This document shows, piece after piece, positions 33,399 through 39,770 of a stretch of DNA of 42,683 nucleotides. Under the pieces are notes generated by a model, which did not search any database, was not told the origin of the DNA, and saw nothing but the letters and a program-made list of their open reading frames with translations. The stretch spans positions 1-42,683 of IMG/VR virus record IMGVR_UViG_3300046787_000428; one strand, written 5' to 3'. Position 1 is the stretch's first letter. Each line of letters opens with the position of its first letter. The stretch comes from a virus. Both the position numbers and the translations under genes were made by a program.

Positions 33399-33420
33399 GG
33401 TATCGGGAAAGGATACGGAA
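33396..33420 (+). repeat. 25-bp stem-loop ribosome-binding repeat, copy 2
   Basis: This is an exact copy of 33126-33150, with stem GTATC (33400-33404) / GATAC (33412-33416) and loop GGGAAAG. The downstream ATG lies at 33422, one base further than in copy 1. Confidence 0.75.
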
Positions 33421-33421
33421 A

Positions 33422-33649
33422 ATGGATGTTTTGGATGTTGTTGAGGCTTTGAAGGCTAAGGCTGAGGAGTTGGCTGTTGATGAGTTGGATTGGTTTGAGA
33501 GCGAGAACAATTCTCGTGTTGTTGGTTTGGATTGGTGTGGTGGGGTTGGTTTTGTGATTGACCCTGAGAGCCCTGCGTTTCCGTGCATTGAGCAGTTTGT
33601 TGCTTTTGATGGGGATACTTATGTTGTTTATGAGGGTGAGGGAAACTAA
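33422..33649 (+). CDS. Small acidic early protein
   Basis: The 75-residue product (MDVLDVVEALKAKAEELAVDELDWFESEN...) has an acidic helical start. A beta-rich half follows with WCGGVGFVIDPESPAFPCIEQ and FDGDTYVVYEGEG. Initiation uses the duplicated stem-loop. No family was recognised; the high acidity resembles DNA-mimic proteins, but that is speculation. Confidence 0.7.
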   Translation: MDVLDVVEALKAKAEELAVDELDWFESENNSRVVGLDWCGGVGFVIDPESPAFPCIEQFVAFDGDTYVVYEGEGN

Positions 33650-33877
33650 ATGATGAATAAGGCGCAGTTGTTGGCGTTCATTGAGAAGAACTATACGGAT
33701 GATGATTTGTTTGGTGGTTTGGCTTTTTGGACTAAGGGTGATGTTGAACTGAATGAGGATGTTTCTTTGTCGGTTGAGCAGTTTGAGCGTTTTGATTTGT
33801 GGTTTGAGAAGTATGCTGATGGTTCGTTTGATTACAATGAGGCTGTTGCTTATGCGTTGAAAGAGGAGGTTGCCTGA
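33650..33877 (+). CDS. Small acidic early protein
   Basis: The gene abuts the previous stop (TAAATGATG). The 75-residue product is acidic and aromatic (EKNYTDDDLFGGLAFWTKGDVELNED). Its size and composition resemble the preceding protein, but no close sequence match is seen between them. The next ATG overlaps its TGA. Confidence 0.7.
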   Translation: MMNKAQLLAFIEKNYTDDDLFGGLAFWTKGDVELNEDVSLSVEQFERFDLWFEKYADGSFDYNEAVAYALKEEVA

Positions 33878-34032
33878 TGGCTGATTGGGTTTGGTTGTTG
33901 GTGTCGGGGGTGGCGGTTAGCATGTTGTGGTTGTTGTTGATTGTTGCTGGTGTGGCTTTGCCGTTGGTGTTTGCTGGTTGGTTGTTTGTTTTGTCGGCTG
34001 TTGTTTCTATGGGTCAGATTGGGCGTGAGTGA
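33877..34032 (+). CDS. 51-residue two-helix membrane protein
   Basis: The ATG overlaps the previous TGA and has GAGGAGG 7 bases upstream. Nearly the whole peptide is hydrophobic (VWLLVSGVAVSMLWLLLIVAGVALPLVFAGWLFVL), compatible with two membrane spans. It could be a holin-like or superinfection-immunity protein; the early position argues against lysis. Confidence 0.6.
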   Translation: MADWVWLLVSGVAVSMLWLLLIVAGVALPLVFAGWLFVLSAVVSMGQIGRE

Positions 34033-34196
34033 TGGGTGAGAGTGAAGTGTTTGCTTTTGATGAGGTTTGGCAGGCTGGGTATGAGCAGTGCAAGATTGAT
34101 GACACTAAGAAGGTGGAGTTGGCGTTGCATGTGATTTCGTATTTGGTGAAAGAGAATGACCGTTTGAAGGCTTTGTTGGAGGCTAAGAATGGCTGA
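34032..34196 (+). CDS. 54-residue helical protein
   Basis: The ATG overlaps the previous TGA (TGATG). The product (MGESEVFAFDEVWQAGYEQCKIDD...) continues as a charged helix LALHVISYLVKENDRLKALLEAKNG, possibly a coiled coil. It overlaps the next gene by 8 bp. The function is unknown. Confidence 0.6.
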   Translation: MGESEVFAFDEVWQAGYEQCKIDDTKKVELALHVISYLVKENDRLKALLEAKNG

Positions 34197-34482
34197 GTGG
34201 TTTGGTGATGATTTGAACATGGTTGTGTTGCCTAATGGCGATTTTTATCATGCGTCTGCTGTGGTGGTTGATACTACGGATTGGTCTTTGAGTGATTTCC
34301 GTCAGTTTGATGCTTGTCCTGCTGAGTTGAGGCAGAAGTTGGCTGTGATGATTGATAGCATCAAGCGGGCTGAGCAAATGTCGGTGGTTGAGATTACGGT
34401 TGACCGTAATGGGTTGCAGATAAAGGAAACACCCCCCGCTGGTGAGTTTGCGGAGGGTGTTTCTGGAGGGGAAAGGATGTAA
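34189..34482 (+). CDS. Early protein, unknown function
   Basis: The 97-residue protein has a beta-rich start (VVLPNGDFYHASAVVVDTTD) and a helical middle (CPAELRQKLAVMIDSIKRAEQM). Its 3' end encodes a long hairpin at 34427-34462. It begins within the preceding gene, so translation is coupled. No domain was recognised. Confidence 0.7.
   Translation: MAEWFGDDLNMVVLPNGDFYHASAVVVDTTDWSLSDFRQFDACPAELRQKLAVMIDSIKRAEQMSVVEITVDRNGLQIKETPPAGEFAEGVSGGERM
34427..34462 (+). terminator. Hairpin at the gene end, possible attenuator or weak terminator
   Basis: AAACACCC and GGGTGTTT pair over 8 bp, extended after one mismatch by CCGC/GCGG, with a 10-nt loop. Only GTTTCTGG follows, so termination would be weak. 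It lies inside the 3' end of the 34189-34482 frame. Confidence 0.4.
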
Positions 34483-34590
34483 ATGAGGAACTATTTGTTT
34501 GTGGCGACCAAGCCACAGTATTATTCAAGCATAGGTTTTGGTGTTGTCAAGGCGACTGCGCCGAATGGAAAAGGAGAAATGAATGAGTAA
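34483..34590 (+). CDS. Possible 35-residue peptide
   Basis: The ATG directly after the previous stop has GGAGGGGAAAGG upstream. The product (MRNYLFVATKPQYYSSIGFG...) is basic and aromatic and overlaps the next start by 8 bp. Good translation signals but very short length make it uncertain. Confidence 0.45.
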   Translation: MRNYLFVATKPQYYSSIGFGVVKATAPNGKGEMNE

Positions 34591-34969
34591 GGAACTGAAA
34601 GAGTTTGAGGCGTTGGTTGCTGATGCTAAGGCTCGTTTGATTGCTGGTAAGGCTGTTGCTCAGCCTGAGAGTGATAAGTTGGCTGTTGAGGCTGAGGATG
34701 CTGTTATGGCTAATGAGTTGTTGGCTGAGCGTGAGGCGTTGGATGATGAGATAAAGGTGTTGGAGGCTCGTAAGAAGTCTATTGATGCGATTATCAAGAC
34801 GGCTATTGGTGATGCTGATGAGTTGTTGGTTCATGGGGCTAAGGTCGCTAGTATTAGTAGGTGGCGTGAGACTGCTGTGTTGACTGATGCGGTGAAGGAC
34901 ATGTTTCCGTTGTTGGATTTCCCTGAGTTGTATAAGCGAACTGATAAGAGTAGGTTGAACATTCACTAA
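34583..34969 (+). CDS. YqaJ-nuclease-associated-like coiled-coil protein
   Basis: The 128 residues contain a long helix ALDDEIKVLEARKKSIDAIIKTAIGDADEL, then a beta turn VHGAKVASISRWRETAVLTD. The end is VKDMFPLLDFPELYKRTDKSRLNIH. This pattern resembles the C-terminal accessory region of phage YqaJ exonucleases, here as a separate protein. It might work with the RecB/Cas4-like nuclease 3.3 kb downstream. This is a family-pattern inference. AAGGAG precedes the ATG. Confidence 0.65.
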   Translation: MSKELKEFEALVADAKARLIAGKAVAQPESDKLAVEAEDAVMANELLAEREALDDEIKVLEARKKSIDAIIKTAIGDADELLVHGAKVASISRWRETAVLTDAVKDMFPLLDFPELYKRTDKSRLNIH

Positions 34970-35193
34970 TGTTTGAGTTGCGTGAGAGGTGCAGTTGCGG
35001 TGCTGATTTCAGTGTCGTGGATGCGCCTCTCACGGAGGCTCGTAAGTTGTTGCGTGAGTGGCGTCGTGTTCATGTTTGTGGGCAGGGTGAGGAGGATGTG
35101 GCTATGGTTGCGTCTACTACTGGGGCTGTTGTTGAGCGTGGTAGTGTTTTGGGTTTCAGATGGTCTGAGCCTGTTGAGTTTGAGGAGGATTAG
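34969..35193 (+). CDS. Small cysteine-containing protein
   Basis: The ATG overlaps the previous stop (TAATG). The 74-residue product opens ELRERCSCGADFSV and has a later VHVCG, giving C-x-C plus C/H ligands that could bind zinc. The remainder is beta-rich and acidic at the end. The function is unknown. Confidence 0.65.
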   Translation: MFELRERCSCGADFSVVDAPLTEARKLLREWRRVHVCGQGEEDVAMVASTTGAVVERGSVLGFRWSEPVEFEED

Positions 35194-35195
35194 TT

Positions 35196-35348
35196 ATGGC
35201 TATGGTTTGGGTTAAGGTGAATGCTGGTGTTCGCCGTTATGTTGATGACCGTATGATTTCGCCGTGTCGTGTGTGTGGTGAGGTTTTGTCTGTTTGTTGG
35301 GCATCTGAGTGTGATGGGTCTCGTGAGTTGGAGGCGAAGAGTAAGTGA
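35196..35348 (+). CDS. 50-residue zinc-knuckle protein
   Basis: GGAGG precedes the ATG. The product contains CRVC and, later, two further cysteines (SVCWASEC), with a basic N-terminal half (VNAGVRRYVDDR). The GTG start of the next gene lies 3 bp before its end. It is probably a zinc-binding miniprotein. Confidence 0.6.
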   Translation: MAMVWVKVNAGVRRYVDDRMISPCRVCGEVLSVCWASECDGSRELEAKSK

Positions 35349-35494
35349 GTGGGGAGTCGTGGTTGGAACCTCCAGAGTTTGAGGGTTGTGTTTGCGGGGC
35401 TGATGGTGAGCCTGATGAGTGTGTTTGTTTGGATGATTTTTGTGATGGTTGCGGGTTTGCGGACTGTCAGTGCGATTTTGATGTGAGGAAGTAA
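35345..35494 (+). CDS. 49-residue acidic protein with eight cysteines
   Basis: The GTG start overlaps the preceding stop. The product has C-x-C, C-x-C, C-x2-C-type and C-x-C pairs (CVC, CVC, CDGC, CQC) among Asp/Glu residues. This suggests two metal sites in a very small protein. It has no recognised homologue. Confidence 0.55.
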   Translation: MSGESWLEPPEFEGCVCGADGEPDECVCLDDFCDGCGFADCQCDFDVRK

Positions 35495-35728
35495 ATGAGT
35501 CTTGGTGAGTTGGTTGGTGGCCTTGAGCATGTTCGTCGTGTTTGTGGCTATAAGGATGTTGACATCCAGTTTGATTTGGAGTGGATGTTTGATGATTATT
35601 ATGTGAATGTTTTCCGTGATGGTGTTGTGGTTGCGGAGGGTTTGTCTACTTTGGGTGATTTTGAGCGTGTGTGGGATTGGTTGGGAACTAACTATCCTGA
35701 GGTTGATTGGGGCGAGCAGGAGTTCTGA
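35495..35728 (+). CDS. Small early protein, unknown function
   Basis: This 77-residue acidic protein has a helical start and a beta-rich, aromatic end (DVDIQFDLEWMFDDYYVNVFRDGVVVAEG, ending EVDWGEQEF). Its TGA overlaps the helicase ATG, tying it to the replication genes. No domain was recognised. Confidence 0.7.
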   Translation: MSLGELVGGLEHVRRVCGYKDVDIQFDLEWMFDDYYVNVFRDGVVVAEGLSTLGDFERVWDWLGTNYPEVDWGEQEF

Positions 35729-37251
35729 TGGGGTTAGTGGAGGAGGTTTTGTTTCCGTATCAGATAACGGCTGCTGAGCGTATCGCTGCTCAGGGTAGGT
35801 TGTTGTTGGCTGACCAGCCTGGGTTGGGTAAGACTTTGGAGGTGTTGGGTGGTTTGGAGTTGGCTGGGTTGTTTGATAGGCCTTCTGCGATTTTGATTGT
35901 GACACCGATTGTGAATGCTCAGACCACTTGGCGTGATACTTTGGAGCGTTTTGTGAAGAGGTTCCATGACATTGTGGTTGTGGATGTGTCGGTGGGTAGT
36001 GCTACGGTGAAGGCTAAGGCGTTTCGTGCTGGCATTGTTGAGAGTGTTGAGTCTGGTAAGCCTACGGTGTTTTTGGTGAACCATAATGGTTTGGATTGGG
36101 TGAAGGACTCTCACCGTGTGAAGGGTTTTGATGACATCAGGTTTGATGCTGTTGTTGTTGATGAAAGCCACATGGTGTTGCCTATTCGTATGGGTGGGGG
36201 TGTGACGAACTTTTGGCGTGGGTTGGCTAGGTTGCGTATGCCTGAGGGTTGTGTTCGTGTGGCTGTGTCTGGTACTCCTGACCGTGGGAAGTTGGAGAAC
36301 AGGTTTGGCACTTGGCGGTTTTTGTTTGGTGATGTTGTTGGGCATGATTTGTGGAAGTGGTTGGGTGATTGGTTTTTCATTGTTGACCAGCGTGTTTCTA
36401 AGAGTCGTGTTGTGAAGATGGTTGCGGGTTTACGTAAGGAGAAGGAGTGGGTTGAGCGTGACCGTGTGTGGATGTTGCGTCGCACTAAGGCTGAGGTGTT
36501 GACTCAGTTGCCTCCTAAACGTTATGTGGATGTTGAGGTTGAGTTGTCTGGTCGTGAGCAGGCTAAGTATTTTGGTGCTCAGATGGTTTATGAGGAGCAG
36601 TTGCGTGGTGGTGACCATTCGGGTGCTATGACGTTTGCTTTGAGGTCTCGTCAGTTGGCTACTTGTAGTTGGGATGACGGGTGGGAACCTGTTGTTGGTG
36701 AGGTTTCCGCTAAGTTGGAGTGGTTGGTTGAGTGGTTGTCTGAGCGTGGGTTTGTTGAGCGTGATGACATGGCTGATAATACGGCTAAGGTTGTGATTGT
36801 TTCTCAGTTCAGTAAGGTTTTGCGTTGGGTGCAGAGGGAGTTGAAGAGTATTGGGGTTGATGCTGTTGTTTTGGATGGGTCTGTTGGTAGTGGCGAGCGT
36901 GCTAGTATCCAGAACGATTTCCAGACGGGCAATTTACGTGTGGTTTTGTTGTCTGGTTCTATGGGCGTTGGTATCAATTTGGATGCTGCAGACGATTTGA
37001 TTATGTTGGATTTGCCGTATGACCCTGATAGGGTTGAGCAGATTGAAGACCGTGTGCATCGTGCGTCTAGCAATCATCAGGTGACGATTTGGAATGTTGT
37101 TGCTAGGGATACGATTGACCAAGTTATTTTGGAACGTGTGTCGAAGCGTTACAAGATTACTCGTGAGTTGTTAGATGGTAGTCGTGGTGTTGATTTTGCT
37201 CGTGAGGTTATGGCTATTGTTGTCAAGGAGAAAATGGAGGATGAGGAATGA
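35728..37251 (+). CDS. SNF2/SF2-type DNA helicase
   Basis: The ATG at 35728 (CAGGAG upstream, overlapping the previous TGA) gives 507 residues. Motif I DQPGLGKT is at 29-36, motif II DESH at 145-148, SGTP at 181-184, and QIEDRVHRASS at 438-448, the order of SNF2-like helicases. These use ATP to translocate on duplex DNA, remodelling or opening it. It lies between small genes and whiB; a role in phage replication or recombination is likely. Confidence 0.92.
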   Translation: MGLVEEVLFPYQITAAERIAAQGRLLLADQPGLGKTLEVLGGLELAGLFDRPSAILIVTPIVNAQTTWRDTLERFVKRFHDIVVVDVSVGSATVKAKAFRAGIVESVESGKPTVFLVNHNGLDWVKDSHRVKGFDDIRFDAVVVDESHMVLPIRMGGGVTNFWRGLARLRMPEGCVRVAVSGTPDRGKLENRFGTWRFLFGDVVGHDLWKWLGDWFFIVDQRVSKSRVVKMVAGLRKEKEWVERDRVWMLRRTKAEVLTQLPPKRYVDVEVELSGREQAKYFGAQMVYEEQLRGGDHSGAMTFALRSRQLATCSWDDGWEPVVGEVSAKLEWLVEWLSERGFVERDDMADNTAKVVIVSQFSKVLRWVQRELKSIGVDAVVLDGSVGSGERASIQNDFQTGNLRVVLLSGSMGVGINLDAADDLIMLDLPYDPDRVEQIEDRVHRASSNHQVTIWNVVARDTIDQVILERVSKRYKITRELLDGSRGVDFAREVMAIVVKEKMEDEE

Positions 37252-37577
37252 CTGGTAAGTTGTTAGGTGATGGGTTTGAGCATCGTGAGTTGATGCGTTT
37301 GTATGCTGCTTTGGATAAGGAGGAGTGGCAGGTTCCGTGTGTTCAGGCTCCTGATTTGTATTTCCCTGAACGGCCTGAACATATGAAGGCTGATGTGAAG
37401 GGTGATTTGGCTTTGGCTAACATGGCTAAGGATGCTTGTTTGGATTGTCCTGTGATGATGTTGTGTTTGGAGGTTGCTGTGAATACTCGTCGTGAGTATG
37501 GTATTTGGGGTGGCACTAATTGGCATGAGCGTAAGGCTATTATTCGTGAGCGTAAGAAAGTGAAGAAGGTTGACTAA
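37248..37577 (+). CDS. whiB: WhiB-family iron-sulfur transcription regulator
   Basis: This 109-residue protein has the four WhiB cysteines C31, C64, C67 and C73 (CxxC-x5-C) that ligate a [4Fe-4S] cluster, the YGIWGG turn at 84-89, and a basic C-terminal DNA-binding tail (ERKAIIRERKKVKKV). WhiB proteins are essentially confined to actinobacteria and their phages, so this is the best host clue. They bind the principal sigma factor and may redirect host transcription. It overlaps the helicase by 4 bp. Confidence 0.95.
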   Translation: MTGKLLGDGFEHRELMRLYAALDKEEWQVPCVQAPDLYFPERPEHMKADVKGDLALANMAKDACLDCPVMMLCLEVAVNTRREYGIWGGTNWHERKAIIRERKKVKKVD

Positions 37578-37801
37578 TGGATTTTGATGAGTGGGTAAAG
37601 TTTGGGTATGAGCAGGGCTGGGTTGGTCCTCCTGTTTGTGAAACACATGATGGTTTGCCTTTCACTGAGGCTGAGGCTGATGCTGATGAGCCTTGTATTC
37701 ACATCATGCGTTTGTATGAGAATGCTGAGCATAAGGCTGCTATTGAGGCTGAACATTCGCCGTCGGTTTGGCGTGCAACTAATCAAGGTTGGGGTAAGTA
37801 A
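37577..37801 (+). CDS. Small actinophage protein with Cys/His pattern
   Basis: The ATG overlaps the whiB stop (TAATG). The 74-residue product has VCETHDGLPFT and CIHIMRLY, a spaced C..H / C.H arrangement that recurs in small proteins of actinophage early regions. It is likely metal-binding. The function is unknown. Confidence 0.72.
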   Translation: MDFDEWVKFGYEQGWVGPPVCETHDGLPFTEAEADADEPCIHIMRLYENAEHKAAIEAEHSPSVWRATNQGWGK

Positions 37802-38104
37802 ATGGATGTGAATGAAATGGCTAAGGGGATTAGCCGTCATATTAGCGAACAAGATTTTCAGTATGGTGTTCAGGATGAGCGTGAACGCATTATCAAACTG
37901 CTAGAATACCGCCTTAGCCCGATTACTTATGAAAGTCATGAGTGTGTCGCTATCGAAGATGTTGTCGCTCTTATCAAGGGGGAAAACAAATGCATTCACG
38001 AAATAGAGGTATTTGGTGCACCTTGTTTAGGTGGAGATTTCCATGAATACTGCCTTAAATGTGGTTGGGTTGAGCCTTGTGAGATAGACGGAGAGAACGA
38101 GTGA
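37802..38104 (+). CDS. Small early protein, paralogue of the next gene
   Basis: The 100-residue product has an N-terminal helical YGVQDERERIIKLLEYRL segment, VEDVVALIKGENK near residue 60, and then a C-terminal zinc-like part (CIHEIE, CLKCGW). The first ~60 residues align in pattern with the 38101-38304 protein, so the pair looks duplicated. Codons are less G/T-biased than in upstream neighbours. The function is unknown. Confidence 0.7.
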   Translation: MDVNEMAKGISRHISEQDFQYGVQDERERIIKLLEYRLSPITYESHECVAIEDVVALIKGENKCIHEIEVFGAPCLGGDFHEYCLKCGWVEPCEIDGENE

Positions 38105-38304
38105 GTGTTTTTTACGATGACCTAGACGATAACATGCTAGACCCTGAGTTCGCTTACGAGTTTGGTAGGCAAGAGCGTGAGATGGAAATTATCGAACTAG
38201 CCAAAAAACTAGAACACAGGAGTATGACTCACAGCGAACTTTGCACTCGTGAGCATTACTACGTAGAGAAACTAATTGCTGCTATCAAGGGAGAGAACAA
38301 ATAA
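38101..38304 (+). CDS. Small early protein, paralogue of the preceding gene
   Basis: The GTG start overlaps the previous stop by 4 bp. The 67-residue product contains YEFGRQEREMEIIELAKKLEHR and ends VEKLIAAIKGENK, matching its neighbour's YGVQDERERIIKLLEYRL and ALIKGENK. It lacks the neighbour's C-terminal zinc-like extension. No function was recognised. Confidence 0.68.
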   Translation: MSVFYDDLDDNMLDPEFAYEFGRQEREMEIIELAKKLEHRSMTHSELCTREHYYVEKLIAAIKGENK

Positions 38305-39041
38305 TGGCTACAGTAAAAATTATCAACGGTAAGCAGGATGCAACGGATGATGTTGCTGTTGCTGCAGCACACAAATGGATGCAACGCATCACCGAACTAT
38401 TCCTAACAGAACGTTCTTTCCAAACCGTCATTGGTATTAGTGAGGTTGGGTCTGATTGTCGTAAGTGTGTTGCCCGCAAACTGGCTGGGAAACCTAAGAA
38501 ACCTGACGGCTCATGGTACCCGTTCATTGGTACTGCTGTCCACGCCTCTTTGGAGGAGGGTTTTGCTCGTTGGCCTGACGATTACAAACTCGAGGGTCGT
38601 ATTGATGTGCACGAATACAAGTCGTTGAAACTTGGTGGGTCGTGTGACATGTTTGCTTTTCAGGATGGTGTTGTCAACGATTGGAAGGTTGTTGGTGAAC
38701 GTGCCCTGAAGGAGGCTGCTGGTGGCAAAATTAAAGACCAGTACCGTATCCAGGCTATGCTTTATGGTCTCGGATGGAAAAGAAAAGGTTTCGATGTTAC
38801 GCATGTCGCCTTGACGTTCTTGCCTCGTGATGTAGATTTATCAAACGCACAAGTTGTTATGCTTCGTTATGATGAGGCTGTTGCTCTTGAAGCGTTAGCA
38901 GCGTTGGAGGTTATGATTGATGCTGCAGAGATTATTGGTTGGGATGCTGTTATTGACCGCCAACCTAAGGCTTCTTTCTGTTGGGACTGTAAAAAGTTTG
39001 AGCAGGAAGAAAATGTCAACGATGTTTCGTCGTTGATTTAA
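38304..39041 (+). CDS. RecB/Cas4-like PD-(D/E)XK exonuclease
   Basis: The 245-residue protein has H80 (FIGTAVHASLEEGF), D115 (GSCDMFAF), D126-W-K128 and the QxxxY motif at Q150-Y154, the catalytic set of RecB-family nucleases. C52/C55 and C226/C229 could hold an iron-sulfur cluster as in Cas4/AddB, though the spacing differs from the usual one. It would resect DNA ends for recombination or degrade host DNA. The YqaJ-like helper at 34583 may be a partner. Confidence 0.88.
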   Translation: MATVKIINGKQDATDDVAVAAAHKWMQRITELFLTERSFQTVIGISEVGSDCRKCVARKLAGKPKKPDGSWYPFIGTAVHASLEEGFARWPDDYKLEGRIDVHEYKSLKLGGSCDMFAFQDGVVNDWKVVGERALKEAAGGKIKDQYRIQAMLYGLGWKRKGFDVTHVALTFLPRDVDLSNAQVVMLRYDEAVALEALAALEVMIDAAEIIGWDAVIDRQPKASFCWDCKKFEQEENVNDVSSLI

Positions 39042-39078
39042 AGTAAGAAAACTAGAAAACTAAGTAAAGGAAAAAACA

Positions 39079-39693
39079 ATGGTTGATGTAAACATTATGT
39101 TGCCAGACCCGAACAGTCTTTTGACTGCTCAGTCTGTGCCAAGCATCTCGTTCAAGGATGCAAAGGTTGGCGATGCGTACACTGGTACCATCACTAACTT
39201 GGAAACTGCTCAGGTTCGTAACTTTGAGACGGGCGACCCTGAGTACTGGGAAGATGGTAACCCTAAGTTGCAGATTGTTGTGACTTTGGCTACCGATTAC
39301 CTCGACCCTGATGTCGAGGGGGATGACGGAACTCGTAAGGTTTACCTGTTCGGTCAGAAGTTGCAGGCTGCTAAGCAGGCAATGAAAGAGGCAGGCGTCA
39401 CTAAGTTGGAGAAGGGTTTCAAGTTCACCATCAAGTTCGCTGGTGAGAAGCCATCTTCTAACAAGAAGTACAACAACGTGAAGTTGTATGAGATTACTCT
39501 CGCTAAGGGCTCTTCGAACCCTGCGGTGGATGCTCTGCTTGCTTCAGGTGCTGAGGTGGTTGCTGAGAAGTTGACCCCTGAGCAGTTCGACAAGGCGAAG
39601 AAGTTGGAAGCAGCAGGTTTTGTTGCTGAGGAAATCGCCTCGACTATGGGTGTCAACAAGTATGCTGTTGTGGCTGCTTTAGAACTCATCTAA
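39079..39693 (+). CDS. Putative single-stranded DNA-binding (OB-fold) protein
   Basis: The 204-residue protein has a beta-rich core with AYTGTITNLETAQVRNFETGDPEYWEDG, LQIVVTLATDYLDP and FKFTIKFAGEKPSS. This looks like an OB fold used by phage SSB-like proteins. A C-terminal UBA-like helical part (LTPEQFDKAKKLEAAGFVAEEI) follows. It lies between a nuclease and the primase-helicase, which fits recombination/replication. It is classified by pattern only. AAAGGA precedes the ATG. Confidence 0.65.
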   Translation: MVDVNIMLPDPNSLLTAQSVPSISFKDAKVGDAYTGTITNLETAQVRNFETGDPEYWEDGNPKLQIVVTLATDYLDPDVEGDDGTRKVYLFGQKLQAAKQAMKEAGVTKLEKGFKFTIKFAGEKPSSNKKYNNVKLYEITLAKGSSNPAVDALLASGAEVVAEKLTPEQFDKAKKLEAAGFVAEEIASTMGVNKYAVVAALELI

Positions 39694-39702
39694 AATAGTA
39701 TT

Positions 39703-39753
39703 GAGGGGCACGGCCTACCTCCTCCACACTCACCCCGCCGTGCCCCTCTTTCC
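39703..39753 (+). terminator. Intrinsic terminator before the primase gene
   Basis: A perfect 12-bp stem GAGGGGCACGGC / GCCGTGCCCCTC with a 22-nt loop is followed by TTTCC. The T-run is short, so read-through into the primase gene is likely. Confidence 0.8.
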
Positions 39754-39770
39754 ATCTCTTTTGAAAGGAT

